Positions 1-7,365 of a stretch of 10,051 nucleotides of DNA are shown here, one piece after another; position 1 is the stretch's first letter; every line of letters starts with the position of its first letter. This stretch comes from Pedobacter sp. GTDB taxonomy: Bacteria > Bacteroidota > Bacteroidia > Sphingobacteriales > Sphingobacteriaceae. Below the pieces are notes generated by a model. That model saw only the letters and a list, made by a program, of their open reading frames with translations, was not told the DNA's origin and did not search any database. The position numbers and the translations under genes are program-made. The stretch spans positions 1 through 10,051 of the forward strand of contig SEDG01000108.1 of the NCBI GenBank assembly GCA_004295885.1, written 5' to 3'.

Positions 1-543
1 AAATTCATTTTGCTAACCACCATTTTTGCCACTTGTTTTTTCTTAATGTTTAGAGTTGTGCCAGTATTTTTTAAGCAAGAATGGCACATAGATGAAGCAA
101 CCATAGGTTTAATTTTAGGTGTAAATGGAGCAATCATCGCATTGCTAGAAATGGTGATGATTAGTAAATTAGAAAATAAACGTTCTCCCCAGTTTTACAT
201 CATTGCAGGGGTTTTAGTTACTGGTTTGTCATTCGCTGTTTTAATGATTCCCAAGTTTTTACCCATCGTGGTTGCCTTATTAAGCATAGTTTGTTTTACG
301 TTTGGCGAAATGTTTGCCATGCCCTTCATCAATACTTTTGTCATCAAAAGAAGTAACGAATTTAACAGAGGAATGTATGCTGCAGGATTTATGATAAGCT
401 GGTCAATTGCTCAAGTTGTTGCGCCAATGGCAGGATTTTATCTCGCAGAAAAATTTGGTTATAATGTGCTATTTATTTGTATGACTATCATGCTGATACT
501 CTGTGCGTATGGTTATGGCGCCTTAAATTATAAGGAAGAATAA
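1..543 (+). CDS. MFS transporter, C-terminal half (5' end outside the window)
   Basis: This is the C-terminal part of a major facilitator superfamily permease in the inner membrane; the substrate cannot be told. The frame is open from base 1 (Lys-Phe-Ile-Leu...), so the TTG at 10 is an internal codon, not a start. About 181 residues are visible and form five or six hydrophobic segments, roughly half of a 12-helix transporter. A charged loop (SKLENKRSP) follows a helix containing a glutamate (LLEMVMI), and the FGEMFAMPF helix followed by NRGMYAAGF resembles the second half of drug-efflux-type (DHA1-like) MFS proteins. It ends in a short charged tail (NYKEE). No clear terminator follows. An alternative is a sugar or metabolite MFS; the superfamily call is firm, the substrate is not. 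Confidence 0.85.
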   Translation, partial: KFILLTTIFATCFFLMFRVVPVFFKQEWHIDEATIGLILGVNGAIIALLEMVMISKLENKRSPQFYIIAGVLVTGLSFAVLMIPKFLPIVVALLSIVCFTFGEMFAMPFINTFVIKRSNEFNRGMYAAGFMISWSIAQVVAPMAGFYLAEKFGYNVLFICMTIMLILCAYGYGALNYKEE

Positions 544-602
544 ACCACAGGTTAAAAAATATTTCTTCAATCCGCTCAAACAATTTAGTTTGTTCATCTG
601 TT

Positions 603-618
603 TTTCATTTTAATGAAA
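603..618. repeat. Short AT-rich inverted repeat upstream of the response regulator
   Basis: TTTCATT and AATGAAA form perfect 7-bp arms around a 2-nt centre, 52 bp before the receiver-domain start codon. It has no T-run after it, so it is a poor terminator. It could be an operator half-site pair, or chance in AT-rich DNA. Confidence 0.3.
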
Positions 619-669
619 TCATTTAAGATTTTATAATCAATAATAACTCTCTACAAAAAAAACTAATAG

Positions 670-1044
670 ATGAAAAAAAGAATACACATTTTAGAAGATG
701 ATAAAGACATAGGTTACATCATCGAGTTTTTATTAAAAGATGAAGGATATGAGTTACAACTTTCATCAACCTTTAAAGAAATGAAAAGTAAGTTAAAAGA
801 TTCAATTCCAGACCTTTTCATTTTAGATGTAATGTTGCCAGATGGTAACGGCATCGAAATCTGTCACGATTTAAAAAATGACATTTTCACCAAACATATT
901 CCTGTTATCGTAATGTCTGCCAACGTTCGTAGCAAACAAATGAGCGAAATGGCAACGCCAGATGATTACATCAGCAAGCCATTTGATTTGGATGATATCG
1001 AAAACAGAATCAAAAAATTACTGGATAAAAAAGAAGTAGCATAA
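670..1044 (+). CDS. Stand-alone response regulator receiver domain (CheY-like)
   Basis: This is a single-domain response regulator of 124 residues, consisting of one receiver (REC) domain and no DNA-binding or enzymatic output domain. The phosphorylation pocket is complete: acidic pair D10-D11 in HILEDDKD, phospho-acceptor D53 in LFILDVMLPDGNG, switch Ser83 in VIVMSA, and the conserved Lys103-Pro104 in DDYISKPF. Such proteins take phosphate from a histidine kinase and act by protein contact or as phosphorelay intermediates; the partner kinase is not in this window. The ATG at 670 gives the standard REC N-terminus (KKRIHILEDD), preceded by an A-rich stretch rather than a Shine-Dalgarno, as is usual in Bacteroidota. 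It is transcribed alone, with a terminator right after it. The family is certain; the pathway is unknown. Confidence 0.93.
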   Translation: MKKRIHILEDDKDIGYIIEFLLKDEGYELQLSSTFKEMKSKLKDSIPDLFILDVMLPDGNGIEICHDLKNDIFTKHIPVIVMSANVRSKQMSEMATPDDYISKPFDLDDIENRIKKLLDKKEVA

Positions 1045-1054
1045 TTAATACTTT

Positions 1055-1085
1055 AAAAGGATGGACAAATTGTTCATCCTTTTTT
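1055..1085 (+). terminator. Rho-independent terminator after the response regulator
   Basis: AAAAGGATG pairs perfectly with CATCCTTTT (9 bp, extended inward by three weaker pairs), with a small AT-rich loop. The stem runs into a T-tract ending at 1085. It starts 11 bp after the stop codon. Confidence 0.85.
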
Positions 1086-1172
1086 GTTTGCATAAAAAGC
1101 TCCGTGTCTCTAAAGGAAGGATTGCGGTGGTGCTATTAGTAAAGCAAATTCAGCATTTCAATTAATGTTAGT

Positions 1173-1228
1173 CCTGCTTTTCGTTTCAAGTTCTCGCTAC
1201 GCGGTGGGCTTTTTCACTCCAATCAGGT
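1173..1228. repeat. Interspersed CCTG...CAGG repeat, degenerate inverted-repeat element
   Basis: This 56-bp segment begins CCTGCTTTTCGTTTC and ends CACTCCAATCAGG, with short complementary ends (CCTG/CAGG) and a GC-richer middle containing CGCTACGCG (3-bp arms around TAC). The layout resembles a repeat family I recall from many intergenic regions in Sphingobacteriales, with ends near CCTGCTTTTC and GCAATCAGG. Only one copy is in the window, so membership rests on memory. The rest of the gap between 1045 and 1348 holds the response-regulator terminator, a run of 7-bp tandem repeats, and no gene that I can support. Confidence 0.5.
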
Positions 1229-1272
1229 TTATTTAACAAAAGCCTGTGGTTCTGTTGATCTCCGCCCTGCGA

Positions 1273-1314
1273 ATCTCACATCTCAAATCTCACATCTAAT
1301 ATCATATATCTCAA
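1273..1314. repeat. Heptanucleotide tandem repeat, six units, consensus ATCTCAN
   Basis: Six consecutive 7-bp units read ATCTCAC, ATCTCAA, ATCTCAC, ATCTAAT, ATCATAT, ATCTCAA. The first three and the last are nearly identical, and the fourth and fifth have drifted. The array ends 34 bp before the pentapeptide-protein start codon, next to a weak -7-like box (TTAATTTGC, about 1324-1332), so changes in copy number could alter promoter spacing. Confidence 0.65.
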
Positions 1315-1348
1315 TTCTCTTTATTAATTTGCGCCTTCAATTATTAAA

Positions 1349-1933
1349 ATGGCTGCCGAAGAAAGTAACTATCATATTAACCAAACCTTCGAAAAAATTT
1401 CAATCCTTCCTAAGGGATTAAGAGAAACCCAATTTGACGAATGCACCTTTAAAAATTGCGACCTAACTGATGCAGATTTTTATGGTTGCGATTTTATAAA
1501 ATGCACCTTCGATAATTGCAATCTCAGTATGGTTAAATTTGGTGCTATTGGTTTTGATGGTGTAGAATTTGTTAATTGTAAAATGGTCGGAGTTGATTTT
1601 TCTAACACAAAGGATTTTCTTTTTGGTGTAGATTTTTCTGATTGCATTTTAGATTATGCAGCTTTTATGAAAAAGAAAAATAAGAAAGGTAAGTTCAAAA
1701 ATTGCTCGTTAAAAGGAACTGATTTCTCTGAAGCAGATTTAACCGATGCTAAATTTGAACGGTGTGATTTAAGTGCTGCCGTTTTTATGCGAACTATTTT
1801 GAGTGGTGCTAACTTTACCTCTTCGTATAATTTCACCATCGACCCAGAAAAAAATCAATTAAGAAAAGCTAAATTTTCTCCAGATGGATTAATCGGCCTT
1901 TTGGCTAATTATGGTATCATTGTTGAGAATTAA
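1349..1933 (+). CDS. Pentapeptide-repeat protein
   Basis: This is a 194-residue protein built almost entirely of pentapeptide repeats (A/C-D/N-L/F-x-x), which fold as a right-handed square beta-helix. Runs such as FDECTFKNCDLTDADFYGCD (about residues 28-47) and SLKGTDFSEADLTDAKFERC (about 119-138) show phenylalanine or leucine every five residues. A lysine-rich break (KKKNKKGK, about 108-115) separates two repeat blocks. About nine cysteines sit at equivalent repeat positions, and there is no signal peptide or membrane segment, so it is likely cytoplasmic. The tail (TIDPEKNQLRKAKFSPDGLIGLL) is a non-repeat cap. Size and fold resemble Qnr/MfpA-type DNA mimics that protect gyrase, but nothing here proves that role. 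It lies 46 bp upstream of the broken protease gene and may share its transcript. The ATG at 1349 is the first in frame. Confidence 0.88.
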   Translation: MAAEESNYHINQTFEKISILPKGLRETQFDECTFKNCDLTDADFYGCDFIKCTFDNCNLSMVKFGAIGFDGVEFVNCKMVGVDFSNTKDFLFGVDFSDCILDYAAFMKKKNKKGKFKNCSLKGTDFSEADLTDAKFERCDLSAAVFMRTILSGANFTSSYNFTIDPEKNQLRKAKFSPDGLIGLLANYGIIVEN

Positions 1934-1979
1934 ATAATAATAACAAACCAAACACGTTCTCCATAACTAACATTAAAAT

Positions 1980-3283
1980 ATGAACATCAAGAAATTATTA
2001 TCGCTTGCTCTTGTAGCGGCGCTTCCACTTCTATCATCCGCACAACAAAAAGCTAACTGGCAAAACCTAGACCTTAAAACCGATACAACCTTTGGCATCA
2101 GTACCGAAAAGGCATATAAAGAATTATTAAAAGGCAAAAAATCAACTCCTGTTTTGGTAGCTGTACTAGATGGAGGTGTAGATTTAAACCATGAAGATTT
2201 AAAACGAGTAATCTGGACTAACAAAAAAGAAGTAGCAGGTAACGGCGTAGATGATGACAAAAATGGATATATAGATGATGTTCATGGCTGGAATTTCCTT
2301 GGTGGTAAAAATGGTTCAGTAGAATTTGAAACCTTAGAACTTACTCGTTTAGTACGCCGAGACAATGCCCGTTTTGCTGGCGTTACTGCCTCAACGGTTG
2401 CAGCAAAAGATAAAGCAGATTACGAAGCTTTTGTAAATAATCGCATAGAACTTGAAAAACAATTGGGTACTGCTAAAAGCGATTTAGAAGGGATTACAGG
2501 TTTTAAATATTATTTAGACTTGGTGGTTAAGAAAATTGGAAAAGAAAATCCAACCGCTGCAGATTTCACTGCGTTTAAAGCAACAACCAAGCAAGAAGAA
2601 GGAATCAAGGCAGCTGTTTTAGGTGTGCTAAGCGAAATGGATTTCAAAACATTTTACGAAACTCAAATTCAAGCTGGTGTAAAACAATTAACAGAGCAAG
2701 TAAAATATAACTTAAATGTAGATTACGACCCTAGAAGCATCGTTGGTGATAATCCAAATGATAGCAAGCGGTAAAATATGCAGTAAGTAAAGATGTTTTA
2801 TTGGTTCATGCAGCAGGTAACGACAACAATGATGTTGATGTAGAAAACAATTTCCCAACTGCAAAATATTTAGATGGTGGCATCGCTAGCTCTTGGCTTA
2901 CAGTGGGTGCTTCTGGTCCAAAAGACGATGAAACTTTAAAAGCAGCGTTCTCTAACTATGGTAAAACATCAGTTGATGTATTTGCGCCAGGTGTACGAAT
3001 CCTTTCTACAGTACCTGATAATAACAAATACATTGAAGAAGACGGAACAAGTATGGCAGCTCCAGTGGTAACTGGTTTGGCAGCATTAATTCGTTCTTAT
3101 TATCCAAAATTAACAGCAGTACAGGTAAAAGAGATCATTATGAAATCTGTAGTAAAAGTTAATCATAATGTTTCTACCATGAAAGGTGCAGATACAGTGA
3201 GCATTCCATTTGCTGATTTATGTGTAAGTGGCGGAATTGTAAATGCTTATAATGCTTTAAAGTTAGCAGCAACTTATAAGTAA
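1980..3283 (+). pseudogene. Secreted S8 (subtilisin-like) serine protease, broken by internal deletion plus frameshift
   Basis: Two open frames are remnants of one subtilase. The first (1980-2774) has a signal peptide ending SSA (residues 19-21), the catalytic-Asp region VAVLDGGVD (D64) and a calcium-loop-like DDDKNGYIDD, then ends at a TAA after GDNPNDSKR. The second frame, readable from about 2765 as QAVKYAVSKDVLLVHAAGND, carries the oxyanion Asn (codon 2819-2821) and the catalytic Ser in GTSMAAP (codon 3050-3052), ending at 3283. The HGTHVAG segment with the catalytic His, which family members have between these parts, is absent from both frames. About 85-95 residues are missing by my recollection of related Bacteroidota proteins. 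A simple frameshift would not lose that block, so this is a deletion whose length is not a multiple of three. Translation from the TTG at 2801 would give a fragment without signal, Asp or His. The product should be inactive. Codon use looks undecayed, suggesting a recent event or an assembly error. Confidence 0.85.
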
Positions 3284-3305
3284 GATATTTAATAAAAGAT
3301 TTTTG

Positions 3306-3336
3306 AAAGCCTCCTCAATTTATTGGGGAGGCTTTT
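3306..3336 (+). terminator. Strong Rho-independent terminator after the S8 remnant
   Basis: AAAGCCTCCTCAA pairs with TTGGGGAGGCTTT (13 bp with one wobble) around a TTTA loop, followed by T and a short AT stretch. It lies 22 bp after the stop. It is nearly symmetric, so it may work on both strands. Confidence 0.88.
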
Positions 3337-3450
3337 ATGTTTAATAACCTTTCAGTCACCCTCACTTAACCACCCACCTAACTTTAGCTATAAATTAAAA
3401 GCAGTTCACAGGTATTTAATTAGGAGTTAACAAGGTGTCTAACCCTTTGA

Positions 3451-3494
3451 TGACCTTGTTTTGACCTTGTTATCACCCTGTAATCACCTTGTAA
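3451..3494. repeat. Four 11-bp tandem repeats, consensus TSACCYTGTWW
   Basis: The units are TGACCTTGTTT, TGACCTTGTTA, TCACCCTGTAA and TCACCTTGTAA in exact 11-bp register. A degenerate unit (TAACCCTTTGA) precedes them at 3440-3450, and an inverted copy of the core (AACAAGGTG, 3429-3437) lies just upstream and can pair with CACCTTGT in the last unit. The period of about one helical turn would place each copy on the same DNA face. It is within the 589-bp gap between the S8 remnant and the acyl-CoA synthetase; no gene is supported in that gap. Confidence 0.7.
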
Positions 3495-3571
3495 ATTGCA
3501 CGCAGAGATACGATGACGCTACTACAGTGATTGAACAATAAATTAATCATAGGTTAATTGCGATGAGGGCA

Positions 3572-3632
3572 TTTCCTTAATTGGGAAAGCTGAGGTCTAC
3601 GGTCTACCAGCCATAGGCCTCTTAGTTGCTTT
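3572..3632 (+). other. Hairpin cluster in the gap before the acyl-CoA synthetase
   Basis: GAGGTCTACGG (3592-3602) pairs with CCATAGGCCTC (3611-3621) over 11 positions, with one wobble and one mismatch, around an 8-nt loop. AAAGC (3586-3590) can extend this by pairing with GCTTT (3628-3632). An alternative hairpin, TTTCC (3572-3576) with GGAAA (3584-3588), uses some of the same bases and would compete. A direct duplication GGTCTAC lies at 3594-3600 and 3601-3607. No known RNA family is recognised. This may be a structured transcript, a decayed element or chance. Confidence 0.35.
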
Positions 3633-3776
3633 AAAGACTAGGCCAAAATTTCTCCCGGCAATGTCTAGAAAGGCTGTTTAAAAGAGTAGTTCCTTGAAAG
3701 AAGCCGTGGGTAAAATTACTAAATTTCTCACAAATAAGCAATAAATTACTATGCATGCAGAATAAATTTAAAATCG

Positions 3777-3808
3777 GTTGTTGTAGAAAAGATAATTTAT
3801 TAGATTTG
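3777..3808 (+). promoter_or_regulatory. Candidate Bacteroidota promoter for the acyl-CoA synthetase-GGT pair
   Basis: The -7 box TAGATTTG (3801-3808) matches the Bacteroidota consensus TAnnTTTG exactly. A GTTG at 3777-3780 lies 20 nt upstream, close to the expected TTTG -33 element with its spacer of about 19 nt. The start site would be near 3815, giving a leader of about 58 nt before the ATG at 3873. Confidence 0.55.
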
Positions 3809-3811
3809 AGA

Positions 3812-3841
3812 AACAGCAATTAAATAAAGCTCATTGCTGTT
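3812..3841. promoter_or_regulatory. Perfect 9-bp inverted repeat at the expected transcription start
   Basis: AACAGCAAT (3812-3820) and ATTGCTGTT (3833-3841) are perfect reverse complements separated by 12 nt. The repeat begins 4 bp after the candidate -7 box and covers the predicted start site. It could be a repressor operator controlling acyl-CoA synthetase expression or a hairpin in the 5' leader; it has no T-run, so it is not a terminator. Confidence 0.5.
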
Positions 3842-3872
3842 AACTATCTAGCCAAATTTAATAAGCTACTCC

Positions 3873-5648
3873 ATGTCTACAGCAATAACAAGAGTATTCG
3901 ACCTTTTAAAATACAACCTCGAAAAATTCCCGAAGCAAGAATTTGTTAGTGGAAAGATAAACGGGATATGGAAAAAATATAGCACTCAAGATTTTTGTGA
4001 CACCACAGATAATTTAAGTCGTGGATTAACAACCATTGGCATTGGCAAAGGTTCTCGTGTTGCGGTCATGTCGGCAAACAGACCCGAATGGAATATCTGC
4101 GATTTCGCTATCATGCAACTAGGCGCTTATCAAATTCCCTTATATCCAACTTTAGCAGAACACGATGTTAAGTTTATTATCGAAAACGCAGATATAACCA
4201 CAGTGTTTGTAAGCGATGAAGCGATATACAAAAAAGTAAAAGCTGTTGCTACTCAGCTTAAAAATCCAATTCAGATTTATTCTTTTAACAAAGTTGAAGG
4301 CGCAACCCATTGGGAGAGTTTAGTAGAGGCTGGGAAAGCGACCGACATTGATTTAGAAACGTATAGAAATGCGGTAACAGCCGAAGATATTTTAACCATC
4401 ATATATACTTCAGGAACAACCGGGACACCAAAGGGCGTAATGTTAACACATGATAATTTAGTTCAGAATTTCGAAAAGTCATCAGTTTTACTACCGCACG
4501 GAATAGATAAGGCTTTAAGCTTTTTGCCTCTTTCTCATATTTTTGAGCGATTAGTTTCTTACCTCTACGCTTACGGAGGTGTCTCTATTTATTATGCCGA
4601 AAGTATTGATACCATAGTTGCCGACATACAAGAGGTAAAACCTAATGCATTTTCTACCGTTCCGAGATTATTGGAAAAGGTTTACGACAAGATAATGGAA
4701 AAGGGCAAGGACTTAACGGGCATCAAAAGAGGAATTTTCTTTTGGTCTTTAGCTTTGGCCGAAAAATTTGACCATAACAACGGGTGGTGGTATAATTTCA
4801 AATTGTCTATTGCTCGTAAATTGGTATTTAAGAAATGGCAGGAAGCTTTAGGTGGTGGCATTGTGGTTATCGTTTCGGGAGGAGCGGCCTTAAATCCAAG
4901 GTTAAATAGAATCTTCTGGGCGGCAGGTATGCCAATTTTTGAAGGTTATGGTTTAACTGAAACTTCGCCAGTAATAACTGTAAATCATTTTGGAGAAACG
5001 ATGTTTGGTACAGTGGGCACGGCAATTGAGGGAGTAGAGATTAAAATTGCTGAAGACGGAGAAATTCTAGCTCGTGGTCATAACATCATGAAAGGTTATT
5101 ACTTGAGAGATGATTTAACCGCCGAGACGATAGACAACGATGGTTGGTTCCACACGGGTGATATTGGTGAAATTTTGAATGGTAAATTCCTCAAAATAAC
5201 CGACCGTAAAAAGGAAATTTTCAAAACAGCTGGCGGAAAATACATTGCGCCGCAAATGTTAGAGAACAGGTACAAGGAATCTCCTCTAATTGAGCAGATA
5301 ATGGTGTTAGGTGAAAATATGAAATTTCCAGCGGCATTAGTTGTTCCCACTTTTCCAGCTTTGAAAGCTTGGTGCACTCATAAAGGGATTCCTTATAGCA
5401 CCAATGAGGAAATGATTAAAAATGAGTTAGTTTTGGAAAAATATAACAGCATAATTTCCGACCTTGGAAAAGAATTTGGCAAATGGGAGCAGGTTAAACG
5501 TTTTGCACTGTTGGCCAAAGAGTTTAGCATAGATGGAGGAGAGTTAACACCGAAACTAAGCTTTAAACGTAAAGTTATATTAGAAAAAAATAAAAACGCC
5601 ATCGATAAAATTTACAAGGATGCAGAAAATTACAAACCAGAATCTTAG
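3873..5648 (+). CDS. Long-chain fatty acid-CoA ligase (AMP-binding)
   Basis: This ANL-superfamily enzyme activates fatty acids with ATP and CoA to acyl-CoA via an acyl-adenylate, feeding beta-oxidation or lipid synthesis at the cytoplasmic face. At 591 residues it is full length. The phosphate-binding motif YTSGTTGTPKG is at 178-188, the adenine/acyl motif GYGLTETSP at 358-366, and DGWFHTGD at 423-430 with ATP-ribose Asp430. The hinge region DRKKEIFKTAGGKYIAP starts at 444, and the C-terminal LTPKLSFKRK (558-567) holds the lysine-rich segment typical of long-chain synthetases. There is no signal peptide or transmembrane segment. The ATG at 3873 gives the usual N-terminus (FDLLKYNLEKFP). A good promoter lies upstream, and the 3' end overlaps the GGT gene by 29 bp, so the two are probably translated from one mRNA. 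Chain-length preference cannot be read from the sequence; FadD-like or FAA1-like (COG1022 type) is the best description. Confidence 0.95.
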   Translation: MSTAITRVFDLLKYNLEKFPKQEFVSGKINGIWKKYSTQDFCDTTDNLSRGLTTIGIGKGSRVAVMSANRPEWNICDFAIMQLGAYQIPLYPTLAEHDVKFIIENADITTVFVSDEAIYKKVKAVATQLKNPIQIYSFNKVEGATHWESLVEAGKATDIDLETYRNAVTAEDILTIIYTSGTTGTPKGVMLTHDNLVQNFEKSSVLLPHGIDKALSFLPLSHIFERLVSYLYAYGGVSIYYAESIDTIVADIQEVKPNAFSTVPRLLEKVYDKIMEKGKDLTGIKRGIFFWSLALAEKFDHNNGWWYNFKLSIARKLVFKKWQEALGGGIVVIVSGGAALNPRLNRIFWAAGMPIFEGYGLTETSPVITVNHFGETMFGTVGTAIEGVEIKIAEDGEILARGHNIMKGYYLRDDLTAETIDNDGWFHTGDIGEILNGKFLKITDRKKEIFKTAGGKYIAPQMLENRYKESPLIEQIMVLGENMKFPAALVVPTFPALKAWCTHKGIPYSTNEEMIKNELVLEKYNSIISDLGKEFGKWEQVKRFALLAKEFSIDGGELTPKLSFKRKVILEKNKNAIDKIYKDAENYKPES

Positions 5649-7338
5649 GCTGAAGAAAATAGCTAGTTCCTTATTAATCATTAGTTTGCTTTTTGGTTGC
5701 GCTGGTGGTCATCTTGGTAAAAATAATAGCGGAGAGTATTACAACGGGATGGTAGTTTCTGCGAATGAAATAGCATCAGAAGTTGGTGTAGACATTCTTA
5801 AAAAAGGCGGTAATGCAGTAGATGCGGCCGTTGCTGTTCAATTTGCTTTAGCAGTTGTGTATCCAAATGCTGGTAATATTGGCGGCGGTGGTTTTATGGT
5901 TTATCGCTCTGCCAAAGGCGAAATCAATTCATTAGATTTTAGAGAAAAGGCTGCTGCAAACGCTGGAAGAGATATGTATTTGGATGCGGCTGGTAATCCG
6001 ATAGTAGATAAAAGTTTATATGGACAATTAGCTGCTGGCGTTCCAGGTTCTGTAGCAGGAATGGTGGAAGCGCATCAGAAGTATGGTCATTTAAAATGGG
6101 AAGATTTGGTTGCGCCTGCAGTTCGTTTAGCCGAAGAAGGATTTAAATTATCGGCAAGACAAGCAAGAGAGTTAAATGGCTTGAAAGGCAGGTTCAAAAA
6201 ATTAAATCCCTTGGGTACAGCCTTGTTAAAAGACTCGCCGTGGGCAGAAGGGGATGTGTTGGTGCAGAGTGAATTGGCTAATACTTTAAAATTAGTTGCA
6301 TCACAGGGTAGAAATGGTTTTTATGAAGGGGCAGTTGCCGATTCAATTGTTGCCGAAATGCAACGTGGTGGTGGTATTATTAGCAAACAAGATTTGGCGA
6401 ATTATAAGGCCGTTTGGCGTAAACCTGTAACGGGAAATTATAGAGGTTACGAAGTGGTTACCATGCCTCCTCCTTCAAGTGGCGGAATTGCTTTAATTCA
6501 GTTATTAAAGTCAGTCGAGCCTTATCCATTATCAAAGTGGGGTTTCAATACAGATTCCACTGTTCAAGTGATGATTGAAGCAGAGAGAAGAGTTTATGCA
6601 GATAGGGCAGCTCATTTGGGCGACCCTGATTTTTATCCTGTACCACAGAAAAAACTGATTGAAGATGCTTATATCAAACAAAGAATGAGCTCATTTAATT
6701 GGAACAAAGCAAGTACAAGTGCCGAAATTAGTGCCGGAGAAATTCCACCTGCAGAACATCCAGAAACAACACATTTCTCTATTGTAGATAAAGCTGGGAA
6801 TGCAGTTTCTATCACAACAACTTTAAATGGTTCTTATGGTGCTGGTGTGGTGGTTAAAGGAGCTGGCTTCCTTTTAAATAATGAAATGGATGATTTCTCG
6901 GTAAAGCCAGGTGCGCCAAATATGTATGGTTTAGTTGGCGGAGAGGCCAATGCTATAGCCCCAAATAAGAGAATGTTAAGCTCAATGACACCAACTATCT
7001 TAGCCAAAGATGGTAAATTATATATGGTAGTTGGTACGCCAGGTGGCTCTACAATTATTACTTCTGTTTTTCAGACTATTTTAAACGTAGTTGATTTTAA
7101 CCAGTCAATGCAAGCTGCGGTTAATGCTAAAAAATTCCATCACCAATGGTTGCCAGACCAAGTTAGTGTAGAAGAAAAAGCCATAGATAGTTTGACAATG
7201 ATAAGGCTAAAAGCTAAAGGTTATACGCTGGTTAAGAGTGGCCCGATTGGTAGAGTAGATGCAATTCTTAAAACCAAATGGGGTTATTATCAAGGTGGTG
7301 CCGACCCAAGGGGGGATGATAAAGCGGTGGGATGGTAA
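5620..7338 (+). CDS. ggt: Gamma-glutamyltranspeptidase, predicted lipoprotein
   Basis: This enzyme hydrolyses or transfers the gamma-glutamyl group of glutathione and related peptides. The precursor of 572 residues self-cleaves before the catalytic threonine. Thr383 starts TTHFSIVD, giving a small subunit of 190 residues, the usual size. Other family marks are GGNAVDAAVA and GNIGGGGFMVYR near the N-terminus, REKAAANA, LNNEMDDFS, the GLVGGEANAIAPNKRMLSSM binding region, and GTPGGS. The N-terminus is a basic, hydrophobic signal ending LLFGC (Cys27), a lipobox-like site, so the mature protein is probably lipid-anchored and periplasmic or surface exposed. The ATG at 5620 is chosen because no later start keeps the signal; it overlaps the acyl-CoA ligase by 29 bp, suggesting translational coupling. 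No ordinary terminator follows; the hairpin repeats after 7365 may serve instead. Confidence 0.95.
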   Translation: MQKITNQNLRLKKIASSLLIISLLFGCAGGHLGKNNSGEYYNGMVVSANEIASEVGVDILKKGGNAVDAAVAVQFALAVVYPNAGNIGGGGFMVYRSAKGEINSLDFREKAAANAGRDMYLDAAGNPIVDKSLYGQLAAGVPGSVAGMVEAHQKYGHLKWEDLVAPAVRLAEEGFKLSARQARELNGLKGRFKKLNPLGTALLKDSPWAEGDVLVQSELANTLKLVASQGRNGFYEGAVADSIVAEMQRGGGIISKQDLANYKAVWRKPVTGNYRGYEVVTMPPPSSGGIALIQLLKSVEPYPLSKWGFNTDSTVQVMIEAERRVYADRAAHLGDPDFYPVPQKKLIEDAYIKQRMSSFNWNKASTSAEISAGEIPPAEHPETTHFSIVDKAGNAVSITTTLNGSYGAGVVVKGAGFLLNNEMDDFSVKPGAPNMYGLVGGEANAIAPNKRMLSSMTPTILAKDGKLYMVVGTPGGSTIITSVFQTILNVVDFNQSMQAAVNAKKFHHQWLPDQVSVEEKAIDSLTMIRLKAKGYTLVKSGPIGRVDAILKTKWGYYQGGADPRGDDKAVGW

Positions 7339-7365
7339 GTAGGAAATAGGAAATAGATTTATCAT

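Noticed and set aside
603..618. Terminator of the MFS gene
   Set aside because: The AT-only-rich 7-bp stem lacks GC pairs and a following T-run.
2700..2830. Programmed ribosomal frameshift in the S8 gene
   Set aside because: No shift between frames restores the missing catalytic-His block, and the downstream frame has a stop (TAG, 2762-2764) just before the homology resumes, so the break is a deletion.
3500..3780. tRNA or known small RNA gene
   Set aside because: Hairpins are present, but I found no T-loop or acceptor pattern and no signature of 6S, tmRNA or a known riboswitch.
3631..3819. Minus-strand open frame of 62 codons in the gap before the acyl-CoA ligase
   Set aside because: It has no recognisable motif and runs through the candidate promoter and the start of the inverted repeat.
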